NCBI RefSeq assembly: GCF_008520305.1
Contig: NZ_ML703263.1
Span: forward strand, 211,551 to 275,550
Direction of reading: 5' to 3'
Origin: Mesorhizobium sp. SARCC-RB16n
GTDB taxonomy: Bacteria; Pseudomonadota; Alphaproteobacteria; Rhizobiales; Rhizobiaceae
DNA: 64,000 nucleotides
Shown: one piece after another, positions 28,727 to 37,666 of the stretch
Position numbering within the stretch: the stretch's first letter is position 1
Layout: each line of letters opens with the position of its first letter
Position numbers and translations under genes: made by a program
Notes under the pieces: model-generated
Databases searched by the model: none
What the model was told of the DNA's origin: nothing
The model's input: the letters and a program-made list of their open reading frames with translations, nothing else

Positions 28727-31700
28727 ATGGTCCCCTTGGCCCCACCGAAGCGTGTTTGCATCCTCGTTTTGGGCATGCACCGCTCTGGGACGAGTGCAAT
28801 CACGCGCGTATTGAGTCTTTTGGGAGCCGCCCTACCTCACCACCTGATCAACGCTACGCCGACTAATGAGGCGGGTCACTGGGAGCCTGCGCGGCTGGTG
28901 CAGATCAATGACAGCATGCTGACGGAGTTCTCGAGTCGTTGGGATGATTGGCGCGCCCTCGACCCTGCAACTCTAGACGCAGCGAAGCTCGAGCATTACA
29001 AAAGCGCTATCAAAGAAGCGATTGCAGCCGAGTTCGGAGATGCGTCGCTATTCGTGATCAAGGATCCGCGAATCTGCCGATTCGCACCATTTTATGAATC
29101 GATCCTGGCCGAGATGGGTGTGGCCACCCGATTTGTGCTCATTCATCGTAATCCCCTCTCGGTGCTGGCATCTCTCGATCGCCGCGATCAGATCTGCGCG
29201 AATTATGGGGCGCTGGTTTGGCTGCGGCACGTATTGGACGCCGAAACTTCGACGCGCAGCAAGGACCGGGTGTTGGTCAGCTACGAGCAACTGATGGATG
29301 ACTGGTCGTCGGTGGTAAACGAGATCGCGACCGCACTCGGCATCAACTGGCCCGTTGGCGATCACGCCTCAGAATTGATCGATCAGCACTTGCGCCGGAG
29401 TCTTCAGCATCACGCCGCTTTGCCCGCAGATTTCATCCCCAAGTCGCTTGTCGGCGGTGCGGTCAGGGAGACCTATCAGTCGCTCCTTGCTCTCCCCCAT
29501 CCAGAGTCGGTCGAGTCGGCGCTTGTAGTGCTTGATCGCGCCAAAGCGGCACTGGATGCTGGCGCACCTGTGTTCGCCGATGCACTTTTCGAGGAGATGG
29601 CAGTACGCCAGCAGCGCGAGACGCTCAACCGCGAGCATTTGGAGCGGCTTGCGGCAAAACGCCAAGACGAGATGGAAGCGTTGGCCAGAAAAATCGAGGG
29701 TAACGACGCCCGTATTGCTTCGCTCGAGGAATTGTGCCGCCAATCGGACCTGAACCGGGCCGCCGTAATGGCAACACGTGAAGCTGGACTTTTGAGGGAA
29801 CTTCAAGAACTCAGAGGCACGGTGACCGAACTTGAAACCCGAATCAACCAGGAGCGCGAATTTCTCCAGCGGCTAACAGCTGACAACGACAAGGTGAACG
29901 CGCAGATCACGAGGGAGAACGTCGAGCTTCAAGATCAGGTCAGGGCGTTATCGCAGGCACGTGATATAGCCCGCTTCGAAGAGCAACAGGTACGTGACAT
30001 CCTCCAAGCTATTTACGTTAGCACATCATGGCGCATGACCCGTCCAATACGCGCGCTTAAGAAGAAAACCGCTGAGTTCCGCTCAGTGGCAACCGGCGCG
30101 CTTCATCTCATCCGAGAAAGACGATTGACTCCCGCGACTATCGCGAGGGGCGTCAGGCGACTGCCGAGGTTGATCAGCGAAGGTAAGCTCTCCAACCCGA
30201 CCAGCTTCTCCGAACTGACCGAGACGCTCGAGGCCCAGTCTGTTTCCCGTATCCAGAGTGCGTTCGACCGGGAATTCTACCTTCGAAACAACCCCGACAT
30301 TGCAGCGTCAGGCGTAGATGCGCTCTCGCATTTTCTTGCCCATGGTTGGAAAGAGCACCGCGATCCTTCAGCCGACTTCTCAGTCTCATATTACCTTCAA
30401 CGCTATCCCGATATAGCGCGGGCAGGGATCAATCCGTTCATCCATTACGTCTTGCATGGCCAAGCGGAAAAGCGGACGGCTCTGTCCTACAAACGGCGCT
30501 TGGGGCGAAGCGGAATTCGACCTAAGGTCACAGCCATAATTCCCAACTACAACCATGCTCGTTTTCTTGAGCAGCGGTTGGAATCGATACTCTCACAGAC
30601 TTACGAAAACATAGACATCTTCATTCTCGACGACTGTTCACAGGACAAAAGTCGCGAAATCATCCAGCGATACTGCGACCTCTACCCCGGTCGCGTGCGA
30701 TCGCTTTTCAATGTGCAGAATTCTGGCAACGTCTTTCGCCAATGGCGCAAGGGCATCGAACAAAGCGAAGGCGACATCATTTGGATCTGCGAAAGCGATG
30801 ACTTCTGTGAACCCGACTTTGTCGAGCGTTTGATTCCACATCTTCGTGATCGCAGCGTTAACTTGGCCTTCGGTCGCATTCAGTTCTGCGATCAAAACGG
30901 AAGGCCGCGGGCCGGCCTTGATCAGTACCGCGAGGGTGCCGAGGCTGGCATCTGGAATGAGTCGATGGTCCGGCCGGCATCCGAGTGGTTTACCCACGGG
31001 TTCGGCGTCAATAATTTGATAGCCAATGTTGGCGGATGCCTCTGGCGTCGTCAGATCTTGCCGGCCGCAGTCTGGGCGGAAGCAGAGTCATTCTCGGTGC
31101 TCGGCGACTGGTTTCTGTACTGTCATTTGGCCGGCGGTGGGAACGTCGCCTATGAACCTAACTCAGTAGCGTATTTTCGACAGCACGGGCGGAACACCTC
31201 GGTCAGTGCATTTAAGAGCGCACACTACTATACAGAGCATCATCGACTGATGCTGCTACTCCGCAAGACATGGGATGTGCCCGACGAGACCGTCGAGCGC
31301 TTCGTGTCAAAGGTGGAGTTTCAATACAAGCACTTCGAACTTGAGCAAAAGCTCGGCCCATTGAGCTTGCATGTCGACAGGCACGCGCTCCTGAAGGTCA
31401 AGCGCCAGCGCCCACACATCATGTTGGCATTTCTAGGCTTTCATACCGGTGGCGGGGAGCTATTCCCAATCAATCTCGCGAATGAATTGCACGCCCAAGG
31501 CCATCTTGTTTCCATGCTCGCGCTGGACATGAGCAACATCAATCAGCACATGATGGAGTCACTCAATCCCGCCATCGCAGTTTATGATGCGGATCAGGTA
31601 GTGGAGGCCGGTGCAGATCGCTTCGTGGCAGAGGCAGGAGTTTCGCTGATCCACTCACATATGGCGCTTCTCGAAATATTCTTCTTTGAGCATATGAAAT

Positions 31701-32566
31701 TTACGGCCAGCATTCCTTACGTCGTGAGCCTGCATGGATCATATGAGAGCGCGGATCTGAGCGTCGACTTTCTGAAACGCTTCGCCAAGGACGTGACGCA
31801 TTGGGTGTACACGGCGGATCGTAACCTGGAGCCCTTCAGAGCGGTGTCCATTCCTGAAACCAAGCTGACTAAACTTGGCAACGGCATGCCTCGTGACGAC
31901 ATGCCTTTTCCGCAGACTCGCAGGGAAATGGGGATAGCCGACGATGCCGTCGTATTTACCCTCGTAGCGAGGGGAATACTGCGTAAAGGCTGGAGGGCGT
32001 CGATTTCTGCTTTCATCAAACTTCGGGACCGTCATCCCGAGCGGCAGCTACACCTGCTACTGTGCGGCGATGGCGAGCAAGCCGCCAATCACCAACGCAC
32101 CTACGGCTCCGAACCAGGTATCACCTTTCTCGGCTACCAGTCGAGAATTCCTGGACTTTATCGGATCAGTGATGTGGCTCTCGTCCCAAGCCGCTTCGGA
32201 GGCGAGTCGTTCCCTCTGTGCATAATCCAGGCCATGCAGACCGGCACTCCGGTCATATCCACGCGGGTGGGAGAGATAGAACACATGGTGGCTCCTCATG
32301 GACATCCTCCATGCGGCCTCATCATAGATCCAGTGCGCGATACCGACCATTTCATCCAATTGTTGGAAACAGCGATGGAAGACATGATGTCGGATACCTT
32401 GCGCCAGAAGTACGCAAAAAGCGCAAAAAAACTTGGCGAACGCTATAGCATATCAAGCGTCGCTGAGGATTACATGCGCATCTACAACGACTCTATACGC
32501 TCACTGGATCTCAACTCTAACGAAGCTGAAGACGGTCTCCAATCCGAGCGGACAGCGTATCGATAG
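28727..32566 (+). CDS. Multidomain sulfotransferase-like / coiled coil / GT2 / GT4 protein
   Basis: This 1279-residue protein joins at least four parts. Residues 10-210 look like a sulfotransferase: the 5'-phosphosulfate loop GMHRSGTS (16-23) and the 3'-phosphate segment RNPLSVLAS (141-149). Residues about 285-425 are a long coiled coil, followed by VSTSWRMTRPIRALKKK. Residues 510-585 hold two similar segments (FDREFYLRNNPDI and FSVSYYLQRYPDI). Residues 598-830 are a GT2 domain (IIPNYNHARFL, ILDDCSQDKS, CESDDFCEPDF). Residues 895-1270 are a GT4-type GT-B domain (FHTGGGELFPINLA, GGESFPLCIIQAM). No signal peptide is visible, so it is cytoplasmic. It probably builds and sulfates glycan on the carrier; the sulfation is inference. 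It follows wzm-wzt and has AT-richer codon use. Confidence 0.82.
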   Translation: MVPLAPPKRVCILVLGMHRSGTSAITRVLSLLGAALPHHLINATPTNEAGHWEPARLVQINDSMLTEFSSRWDDWRALDPATLDAAKLEHYKSAIKEAIAAEFGDASLFVIKDPRICRFAPFYESILAEMGVATRFVLIHRNPLSVLASLDRRDQICANYGALVWLRHVLDAETSTRSKDRVLVSYEQLMDDWSSVVNEIATALGINWPVGDHASELIDQHLRRSLQHHAALPADFIPKSLVGGAVRETYQSLLALPHPESVESALVVLDRAKAALDAGAPVFADALFEEMAVRQQRETLNREHLERLAAKRQDEMEALARKIEGNDARIASLEELCRQSDLNRAAVMATREAGLLRELQELRGTVTELETRINQEREFLQRLTADNDKVNAQITRENVELQDQVRALSQARDIARFEEQQVRDILQAIYVSTSWRMTRPIRALKKKTAEFRSVATGALHLIRERRLTPATIARGVRRLPRLISEGKLSNPTSFSELTETLEAQSVSRIQSAFDREFYLRNNPDIAASGVDALSHFLAHGWKEHRDPSADFSVSYYLQRYPDIARAGINPFIHYVLHGQAEKRTALSYKRRLGRSGIRPKVTAIIPNYNHARFLEQRLESILSQTYENIDIFILDDCSQDKSREIIQRYCDLYPGRVRSLFNVQNSGNVFRQWRKGIEQSEGDIIWICESDDFCEPDFVERLIPHLRDRSVNLAFGRIQFCDQNGRPRAGLDQYREGAEAGIWNESMVRPASEWFTHGFGVNNLIANVGGCLWRRQILPAAVWAEAESFSVLGDWFLYCHLAGGGNVAYEPNSVAYFRQHGRNTSVSAFKSAHYYTEHHRLMLLLRKTWDVPDETVERFVSKVEFQYKHFELEQKLGPLSLHVDRHALLKVKRQRPHIMLAFLGFHTGGGELFPINLANELHAQGHLVSMLALDMSNINQHMMESLNPAIAVYDADQVVEAGADRFVAEAGVSLIHSHMALLEIFFFEHMKFTASIPYVVSLHGSYESADLSVDFLKRFAKDVTHWVYTADRNLEPFRAVSIPETKLTKLGNGMPRDDMPFPQTRREMGIADDAVVFTLVARGILRKGWRASISAFIKLRDRHPERQLHLLLCGDGEQAANHQRTYGSEPGITFLGYQSRIPGLYRISDVALVPSRFGGESFPLCIIQAMQTGTPVISTRVGEIEHMVAPHGHPPCGLIIDPVRDTDHFIQLLETAMEDMMSDTLRQKYAKSAKKLGERYSISSVAEDYMRIYNDSIRSLDLNSNEAEDGLQSERTAYR

Positions 32567-32636
32567 TATTTGATCCAGAGAACCTGCGGGACGAAACATA
32601 GCCGAGCTAAACTAGACTGTTAGACAGCCGCGTCCA

Positions 32637-34196
32637 TCATTCTTTCAACCTGACTAGTGCAGCACCTCGATATAAGGTGATGAAGTCGATTGTTGGGAAG
32701 AGCGACCGCTGGAAAGCGTCTGGCTCTTCGGCCAAATTCAAAACTCGTTGCCCAACAACGAGCCGGGCAAGCCTTTGAAGGTAGGCCGCCGCGGACTCCG
32801 TTGCCCCTCCATGGTAATTGGGAACGTATTTGCCATAACTCGTGTCTAAGTCCTCGATTATGTAAAAGCCGCCGGGCGTGACGCTGCCGATTAGCTTCTG
32901 AAACGTCAATATCTGGTGGGTCCAGACGTGGGAACCGTCATCGACAATGACATCGAACGGCCCTTTGGCTCCGAGCAAATCGAGATCCTGAACCTTTGAC
33001 TGATCGAGAATTTCAATTTGTATCCTGTCTTGCTCATGTGCTTTGGCGCGAGGGTCAATATCGACACCGACGATCTTGCCATTGCGAAAGTAGTCCTTCC
33101 ATGTCCGCACAGAGCCGCCGTTAAGGACGCCGATTTCGAGCAGCTTGATCGGCTTATCACGCATCGGGCCGAGGAACCGGTCATAGAAATTGAGGAAATT
33201 GTTTTGGTTTGAACCCTTGTCGGTGCCGTAGCGATTGCCAATCGTATCGAGCGTTTCGTGCATAAATTGGCTCCTCCTGAAACTATCGAGATACTCCTCT
33301 ATCCGAAGATCCGACGGATCGAAAGGCCTCCAATTCCGGTCATCGTTGAAATTATCAAGATCGAGAAAGGTGGCAAGAGACATCCCATTAGTAAATTCTG
33401 ATATACGAGCGTTAGCGTCGATATGGATATTGTTGAAATGACTACGATACTCTGGCGATCGGAAGAACCGCGCCCTGTCATAGTTCGGGAATGGCACATC
33501 GCGAAAGCGGGTAAGCAAGTGTTGTTTATCTTCGACACCATCCGTGACTGATAACATATAGGTTTCTGGCCTGGACAGGCTGTCATTGATGCGCTCGGCC
33601 GGTTTCGACATCTCATTCCAGAGCATCGGAAAACCGATAGCGACGCAAAAGTCCTGACCGAGAGATCCATCTGACCAAAGTTTCGAGTTGTACGGACGCA
33701 CCTTTACGCGTTCGGCACCGAGGGCGTTCACGAAGGGCCTCAGTATTTCATAGAACTCCAGCTGGTATTGAGCGGCTTCAATGGGGCCAACGAGGTAATC
33801 CTTGACGCTCTCGGCATATACACTTTCGAGGAGGTGATCGAAACGTCGCAAATAAAACAGTGCCGTCACCTCGTCGGCCATCGCCCACAAGCCATCAAAG
33901 AACGACGGCGCGCTTATCCGCGATAATTCCTCTCCAGAGATCAGTAGCGTCTCGCAATTGGAATCCAGAGTGAAGACCCGACCGAAGTTCGCCTCAAACG
34001 ATTTGGTGGCGTCATAGTCGACTGCGACGATGCTGTGCTGGGGGCCGAACATCCGATCCTCGGGATCGCGGTAATCCGGATAGTGGATCGAATGAGCCGT
34101 CAGAACATCTCGATTAGAAGCGAGGGTGGCTTGAAGATAAGAGCTTCCGGTCTTGTGAATTCCACAATGCAGGATGATTGTCTTGTAGCGCGGCAT
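32637..34196 (-). CDS. Sulfotransferase-like / SAM-methyltransferase fusion protein
   Basis: The 519-residue protein has an N-terminal domain (about 5-290) beginning IILHCGIHKTGSSYLQATL, in which HKTGSS (14-19) is the P-loop-like PAPS-binding motif of sulfotransferase-family proteins, with LISGEELS and FYLRRFDHLLES further on. Residues 315-519 form a class I methyltransferase: YGTDKGS, LLEIGVLNGGSV (353-363, SAM-binding), GVDIDP, VIVDDGSHVW and IEDLDTSY, as in the CmcI/Methyltransf_24 family. It likely modifies sugar residues of the glycan. It is the distal gene of the rfb-methyltransferase-epimerase minus-strand series and converges with the 1279-residue gene. Neither activity is proven, and the sulfotransferase call is the weaker. 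Confidence 0.78.
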   Translation of the reverse strand: MPRYKTIILHCGIHKTGSSYLQATLASNRDVLTAHSIHYPDYRDPEDRMFGPQHSIVAVDYDATKSFEANFGRVFTLDSNCETLLISGEELSRISAPSFFDGLWAMADEVTALFYLRRFDHLLESVYAESVKDYLVGPIEAAQYQLEFYEILRPFVNALGAERVKVRPYNSKLWSDGSLGQDFCVAIGFPMLWNEMSKPAERINDSLSRPETYMLSVTDGVEDKQHLLTRFRDVPFPNYDRARFFRSPEYRSHFNNIHIDANARISEFTNGMSLATFLDLDNFNDDRNWRPFDPSDLRIEEYLDSFRRSQFMHETLDTIGNRYGTDKGSNQNNFLNFYDRFLGPMRDKPIKLLEIGVLNGGSVRTWKDYFRNGKIVGVDIDPRAKAHEQDRIQIEILDQSKVQDLDLLGAKGPFDVIVDDGSHVWTHQILTFQKLIGSVTPGGFYIIEDLDTSYGKYVPNYHGGATESAAAYLQRLARLVVGQRVLNLAEEPDAFQRSLFPTIDFITLYRGAALVRLKE

Positions 34197-34470
34197 TTGG
34201 CGATCACCACCTTATGACATCCACTCGTCTGAACTCGCCCTATTCAGGTCAAGCCATCGACGCAGTCAACATCAAAAACCTATAAGGCTGCCATGGACAG
34301 CAGCCTAAACAAGCCCGCTGTCAAGCCTTGATGACCTAAACTTGGATCGGTCAGCGGCGATGAAATTCGCGCATTTCCTAGGTCGAAACATGCCCACACA
34401 GCTTTAATGGCATGGGCGGTTGATCATCCTGTTCAGTCTCATAGCCTGCAAGGCGACATTGTAGGGCTCT

Positions 34471-35385
34471 TCATCTCGCCAGTGTTACAGCCTTTCGAAT
34501 TCCAACATCGAACGGAGTAGTCGGTTTCCAACCGAGCATCTTTCCTGCGAAGGAAATGTCCAGACTGGCGATATCCACATCTGTGCTTCTAGCGCCAACA
34601 TATTCACGCTCGAAGACGTGACCGGTCAAACCTTCGATCGCCTGCACTATATCTAACACGGAACGTGTCTCGCCACTTCCGATATTTATGATTGCGCGAG
34701 GCGCACCAGGAAGCGACAGAGCCGCCTCTACAGCGTCGATCACATCGTCGATATAGAGATAGTCACGCATAGCTTTGCCATCGCCAAATATGCGGATGGG
34801 CAGGCCCTTGCGCCAGTGGTCCAACAGCATAGGGATAAGACCTTGACCTTTGCGGAAGATCTGCCCCGGTCCGTAGGGATTCGCCAATCTCAAGATCACA
34901 TAGTCCAAGCCGTCGACGTGGCTGTACATCTGGATGTATTTTTCCACGATGAGCTTCGTCAGGCCATGCGAGTTGATCGGGTTAGGCATTGAGGTTTCCG
35001 GCGTCGGAACCGACGCGTCCGGTCCATAGATTGTCCCCCCAGATGACAGGAATATATAGCGCTTCACTCCCGCCCGCAGGCACGTATGTAGGAATTTGAC
35101 ATGTGGAACTACGTTTTCCTCGATATCTGCAATGGTGTGGTCGTTCCTCATCCCGGGGCTTGATGTGGAAATGAGTTGCACGACTGTCTCGACTCCTTCC
35201 AAGGAAGACGCCATGGCTATCGGCTGTCGAAAGTCGCCCTCGACGAACTCGGCACGCTGTCCCAATGAACCCAAGAACTCGGGATCAAATCTCCTGGAGA
35301 CGGCACGGACAGGCACACCGTTCTGAGCCAGCCGCCTTAGCAGGTGCCGACCAATGAAGCCGTTTGAGCCGTAAATTCCAATCAT
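34471..35385 (-). CDS. NAD-dependent nucleotide-sugar epimerase/dehydratase-family protein, catalytic Tyr replaced by His
   Basis: The 304-residue protein is an extended short-chain dehydrogenase: cofactor motif GSNGFIGR (6-13), SSGGTIYG around Ser114-115, NPYGPGQ, and a C-terminal sugar-binding part. Where GalE-type enzymes have YxxxK, this protein has His140-Gly-Leu-Thr-Lys144; the codon CAT at 34968-34966 is one base from TAT. Either it has lost classical activity, uses another residue, or contains a sequence error. It belongs to the minus-strand glycan operon between the two methyltransferase genes; a 274-base gap with a small hairpin (about 34289-34308) separates it from the next gene downstream. 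Substrate unknown. Confidence 0.8.
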   Translation of the reverse strand: MIGIYGSNGFIGRHLLRRLAQNGVPVRAVSRRFDPEFLGSLGQRAEFVEGDFRQPIAMASSLEGVETVVQLISTSSPGMRNDHTIADIEENVVPHVKFLHTCLRAGVKRYIFLSSGGTIYGPDASVPTPETSMPNPINSHGLTKLIVEKYIQMYSHVDGLDYVILRLANPYGPGQIFRKGQGLIPMLLDHWRKGLPIRIFGDGKAMRDYLYIDDVIDAVEAALSLPGAPRAIINIGSGETRSVLDIVQAIEGLTGHVFEREYVGARSTDVDIASLDISFAGKMLGWKPTTPFDVGIRKAVTLAR

Positions 35386-35484
35386 ACCAATTCGACCTAA
35401 TATGTATCATCGACGCCAAGCATACCGTGCGCGACAGGACGGCTTTAAGCGAGAAGCACCGCTGATGGAAAGGAACAACTCAGC

Positions 35485-36765
35485 CTATTTCCCTGAGCTT
35501 AGCCACCATTCCAGCACCCGAGCCGGACTTAAATTCCGCAGCACCCACCTAAGATTCATCGAAAGCGTTCGAAGCGGTGCGGTGATCCGCCAACTCGTTG
35601 AGTCTTTGAATTCTTGAACTAAGACTTCATGTTCTGTCAGTTTCGACTCAAGGGCATTTTTCACCGTGTGCGCTAGGGACAGTTCTCCTTGCAAGACTTT
35701 GATCTCCGCGATTTTCTCGATGGCTTCGGCCTTCTTCTGAGCGATAGCCAGTTCATCGGCTCGCATCTGTTCGCGCGCTACTGCTATCTTATGGGAAAGC
35801 GCCTCTATATGGGCCGCCTGATGTTTTATCAGTTCTCGATTGGTCCCAATTTCCTCTTCCATAGTCGTTGCGCGCAGCGACCAAACGCTCTCTGTTTCAT
35901 CGGCTGGCCTGCTCACTGTGCCGTCCAAGGGCATGATGCTTCCTTCGACGAGCGCAGTCAGGCCCGCCATACGGCGCGCGCCCAACACATTTTCCTGAAT
36001 TGGCCGCTTAGCGACGATGCAAAGCGAGTTCAAGAATTCGACGGAATGAACCGAAGCGAGAGAAGCTTCATCGAATGTAACTTTGTGCCTGTCCGCAAAG
36101 GTGGTCAGGACATCGACTCGAAGACGATTCAGCCCCCAATGCTCGTGGTTGATCACATCAAGCAGGCGTTTAAAGAACGACATCGAGGAAAGCGGATCGT
36201 AGAGACCGCCCCCGAACCTCTGCCAGTAACTGCAATGCAAATCCTCCGCTATATACAGTCCACCATCGGTGGAATGCGGGAAATAGCGAGCGAAAGAACG
36301 CACTATATCGGACGACAAATGTGATCCGTCATCGATTATGATATCGAACTTCGGCGACCTGGCAAGGATGTCCCGTTCCACCTCATCGGTATTGGCATCA
36401 CCTATAACGATCGAAATTTTCTCATCGTCGAACACCAGATTTGCGCAGGCCGGATTCACATCGCAGCCAATGATAAGTTCCGCGTTGGGAAAATATTTTC
36501 GCCAGATTTCCAGAGAGCCGCCGTTCTGGATACCAATTTCCAAAATCCGAACAGGCTTGTCTCGGTATTCCGAAAGAATACGGTCGTATGTGCTGAGATA
36601 GATCGACCACTTGTCCGATACTTTGCCGCTATGAGCCGTGTATAGATCAAGAAGAGATCCGGATTGTTCTTGAAACCGCGCGGCCTTCCGCGCCTTCGGT
36701 GCAATCTTGCCAACGGCGAACCGCGTCGCACCCCGGATGCTTTGCAATGGAGGGCGCTTGTTCAT
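35485..36765 (-). CDS. SAM-dependent methyltransferase with C-terminal coiled coil
   Basis: From the ATG at 36765 the product has 426 residues. Residues 35-240 are a CmcI/Methyltransf_24-type methyltransferase with ILEIGIQNGGSL (74-85), GCDVNPACANL, IIDDGSHLSSD and YIAEDLHCSYW. Residues about 300-390 are a coiled coil, followed by STSWRITAPLRTLSMN, the same motif that follows the coiled coil of the 1279-residue protein at 28727. A longer open frame to 36951 would overlap rfbD and is rejected. It starts 4 bases after the rfbD stop, so it is in the rfb operon. It probably methylates a sugar hydroxyl, perhaps while tethered to a glycosyltransferase complex through the coiled coil. Confidence 0.83.
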   Translation of the reverse strand: MNKRPPLQSIRGATRFAVGKIAPKARKAARFQEQSGSLLDLYTAHSGKVSDKWSIYLSTYDRILSEYRDKPVRILEIGIQNGGSLEIWRKYFPNAELIIGCDVNPACANLVFDDEKISIVIGDANTDEVERDILARSPKFDIIIDDGSHLSSDIVRSFARYFPHSTDGGLYIAEDLHCSYWQRFGGGLYDPLSSMSFFKRLLDVINHEHWGLNRLRVDVLTTFADRHKVTFDEASLASVHSVEFLNSLCIVAKRPIQENVLGARRMAGLTALVEGSIMPLDGTVSRPADETESVWSLRATTMEEEIGTNRELIKHQAAHIEALSHKIAVAREQMRADELAIAQKKAEAIEKIAEIKVLQGELSLAHTVKNALESKLTEHEVLVQEFKDSTSWRITAPLRTLSMNLRWVLRNLSPARVLEWWLSSGK

Positions 36766-36769
36766 GCGA

Positions 36770-37666
36770 TCAGTGTCTGTCCTTCTCAAACAGCCGCCGC
36801 ACCACGGCTTCCGTCGACTCCCGCCAGTCCGCCGCCGTCCATCCAAATGCCGCCGCGAATTTCGCGCTCGATAGCCGGGAGTTGGCGGGGCGGCGCGCCT
36901 TGGTTGGGTAGTCCATCGTAGCAATGTCCCGTACCCGCGCCCAAGGCCCACCAGACTTCAGGCTTGTGTCGAGGATATGACGGGCAAAGCCGCTCCAGTT
37001 GGTCTCGCCGGTGCCGGCCAGGTGATAGGTGCCGAACGCGGCGAAGCCTTTGTCGCGGTGCAGCATGGCGGCCGCATGCAGGATCGCGCCGGCGATATCA
37101 AGCGCCGATGTGGGATTTCCCCACTGATCGGCGACCACGGAAATCTCGTCGCGGCCGGCGGCGAGCCGCAGCATGGTTTTCACGAAATTCCTGCCGAACG
37201 GGCTGTAGACCCAGGCGGTGCGCAGGATCAGATGGCGCGGGTTGGCTGCCGCTATCGCCTGCTCGCCGGCGAGCTTGGAGGCACCGTAGACGCCGAGCGG
37301 TGCAGGCGTGTCGGTTTCGACATAGGCATCGGCCTTGGTTCCGTCGAAGACATAGTCGGTCGAAAGATGGATGAGCGGCACGCCGAGCCGCGCCGCGGCC
37401 TCGGCCACCTTGCCCGCACCGGTCGCGTTGACCGCGAAGGCCAGATCGGGCTCGTCCTCGGCCTGATCGACGGCGGTATAGGCGGCGGCCGACACGACGA
37501 TATCAGGCTTTGCAAGCGCGATGGCGTCGATGACGGTGTCGGGTCTTGCCAGGTCGAGCTCCGGGCGACCGATGGCGACGACCTCCACGCCCGCGCGCGC
37601 CTTGCCGGCCTCCAGCAGGCTCGCCGCGACCTGGCCGTCGTCGCGTCCGGTGACGAGGAGCCTCAC
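36770..37666 (-). CDS. rfbD: dTDP-4-dehydrorhamnose reductase
   Basis: RfbD reduces dTDP-4-dehydro-L-rhamnose to dTDP-L-rhamnose, the last step of the rhamnose donor pathway. The 298-residue product starts at a GTG (37666) that overlaps the rfbB stop in a GTGA arrangement. It shows [24 protein letters not shown], the catalytic [11 protein letters not shown] (YxxxK), [17 protein letters not shown] and the RPANSRLSS substrate segment, all diagnostic of RfbD/RmlD. It is third in the order rfbA-rfbC-rfbB-rfbD. Confidence 0.95.
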   Translation of the reverse strand: MRLLVTGRDDGQVAASLLEAGKARAGVEVVAIGRPELDLARPDTVIDAIALAKPDIVVSAAAYTAVDQAEDEPDLAFAVNATGAGKVAEAAARLGVPLIHLSTDYVFDGTKADAYVETDTPAPLGVYGASKLAGEQAIAAANPRHLILRTAWVYSPFGRNFVKTMLRLAAGRDEISVVADQWGNPTSALDIAGAILHAAAMLHRDKGFAAFGTYHLAGTGETNWSGFARHILDTSLKSGGPWARVRDIATMDYPTKARRPANSRLSSAKFAAAFGWTAADWRESTEAVVRRLFEKDRH

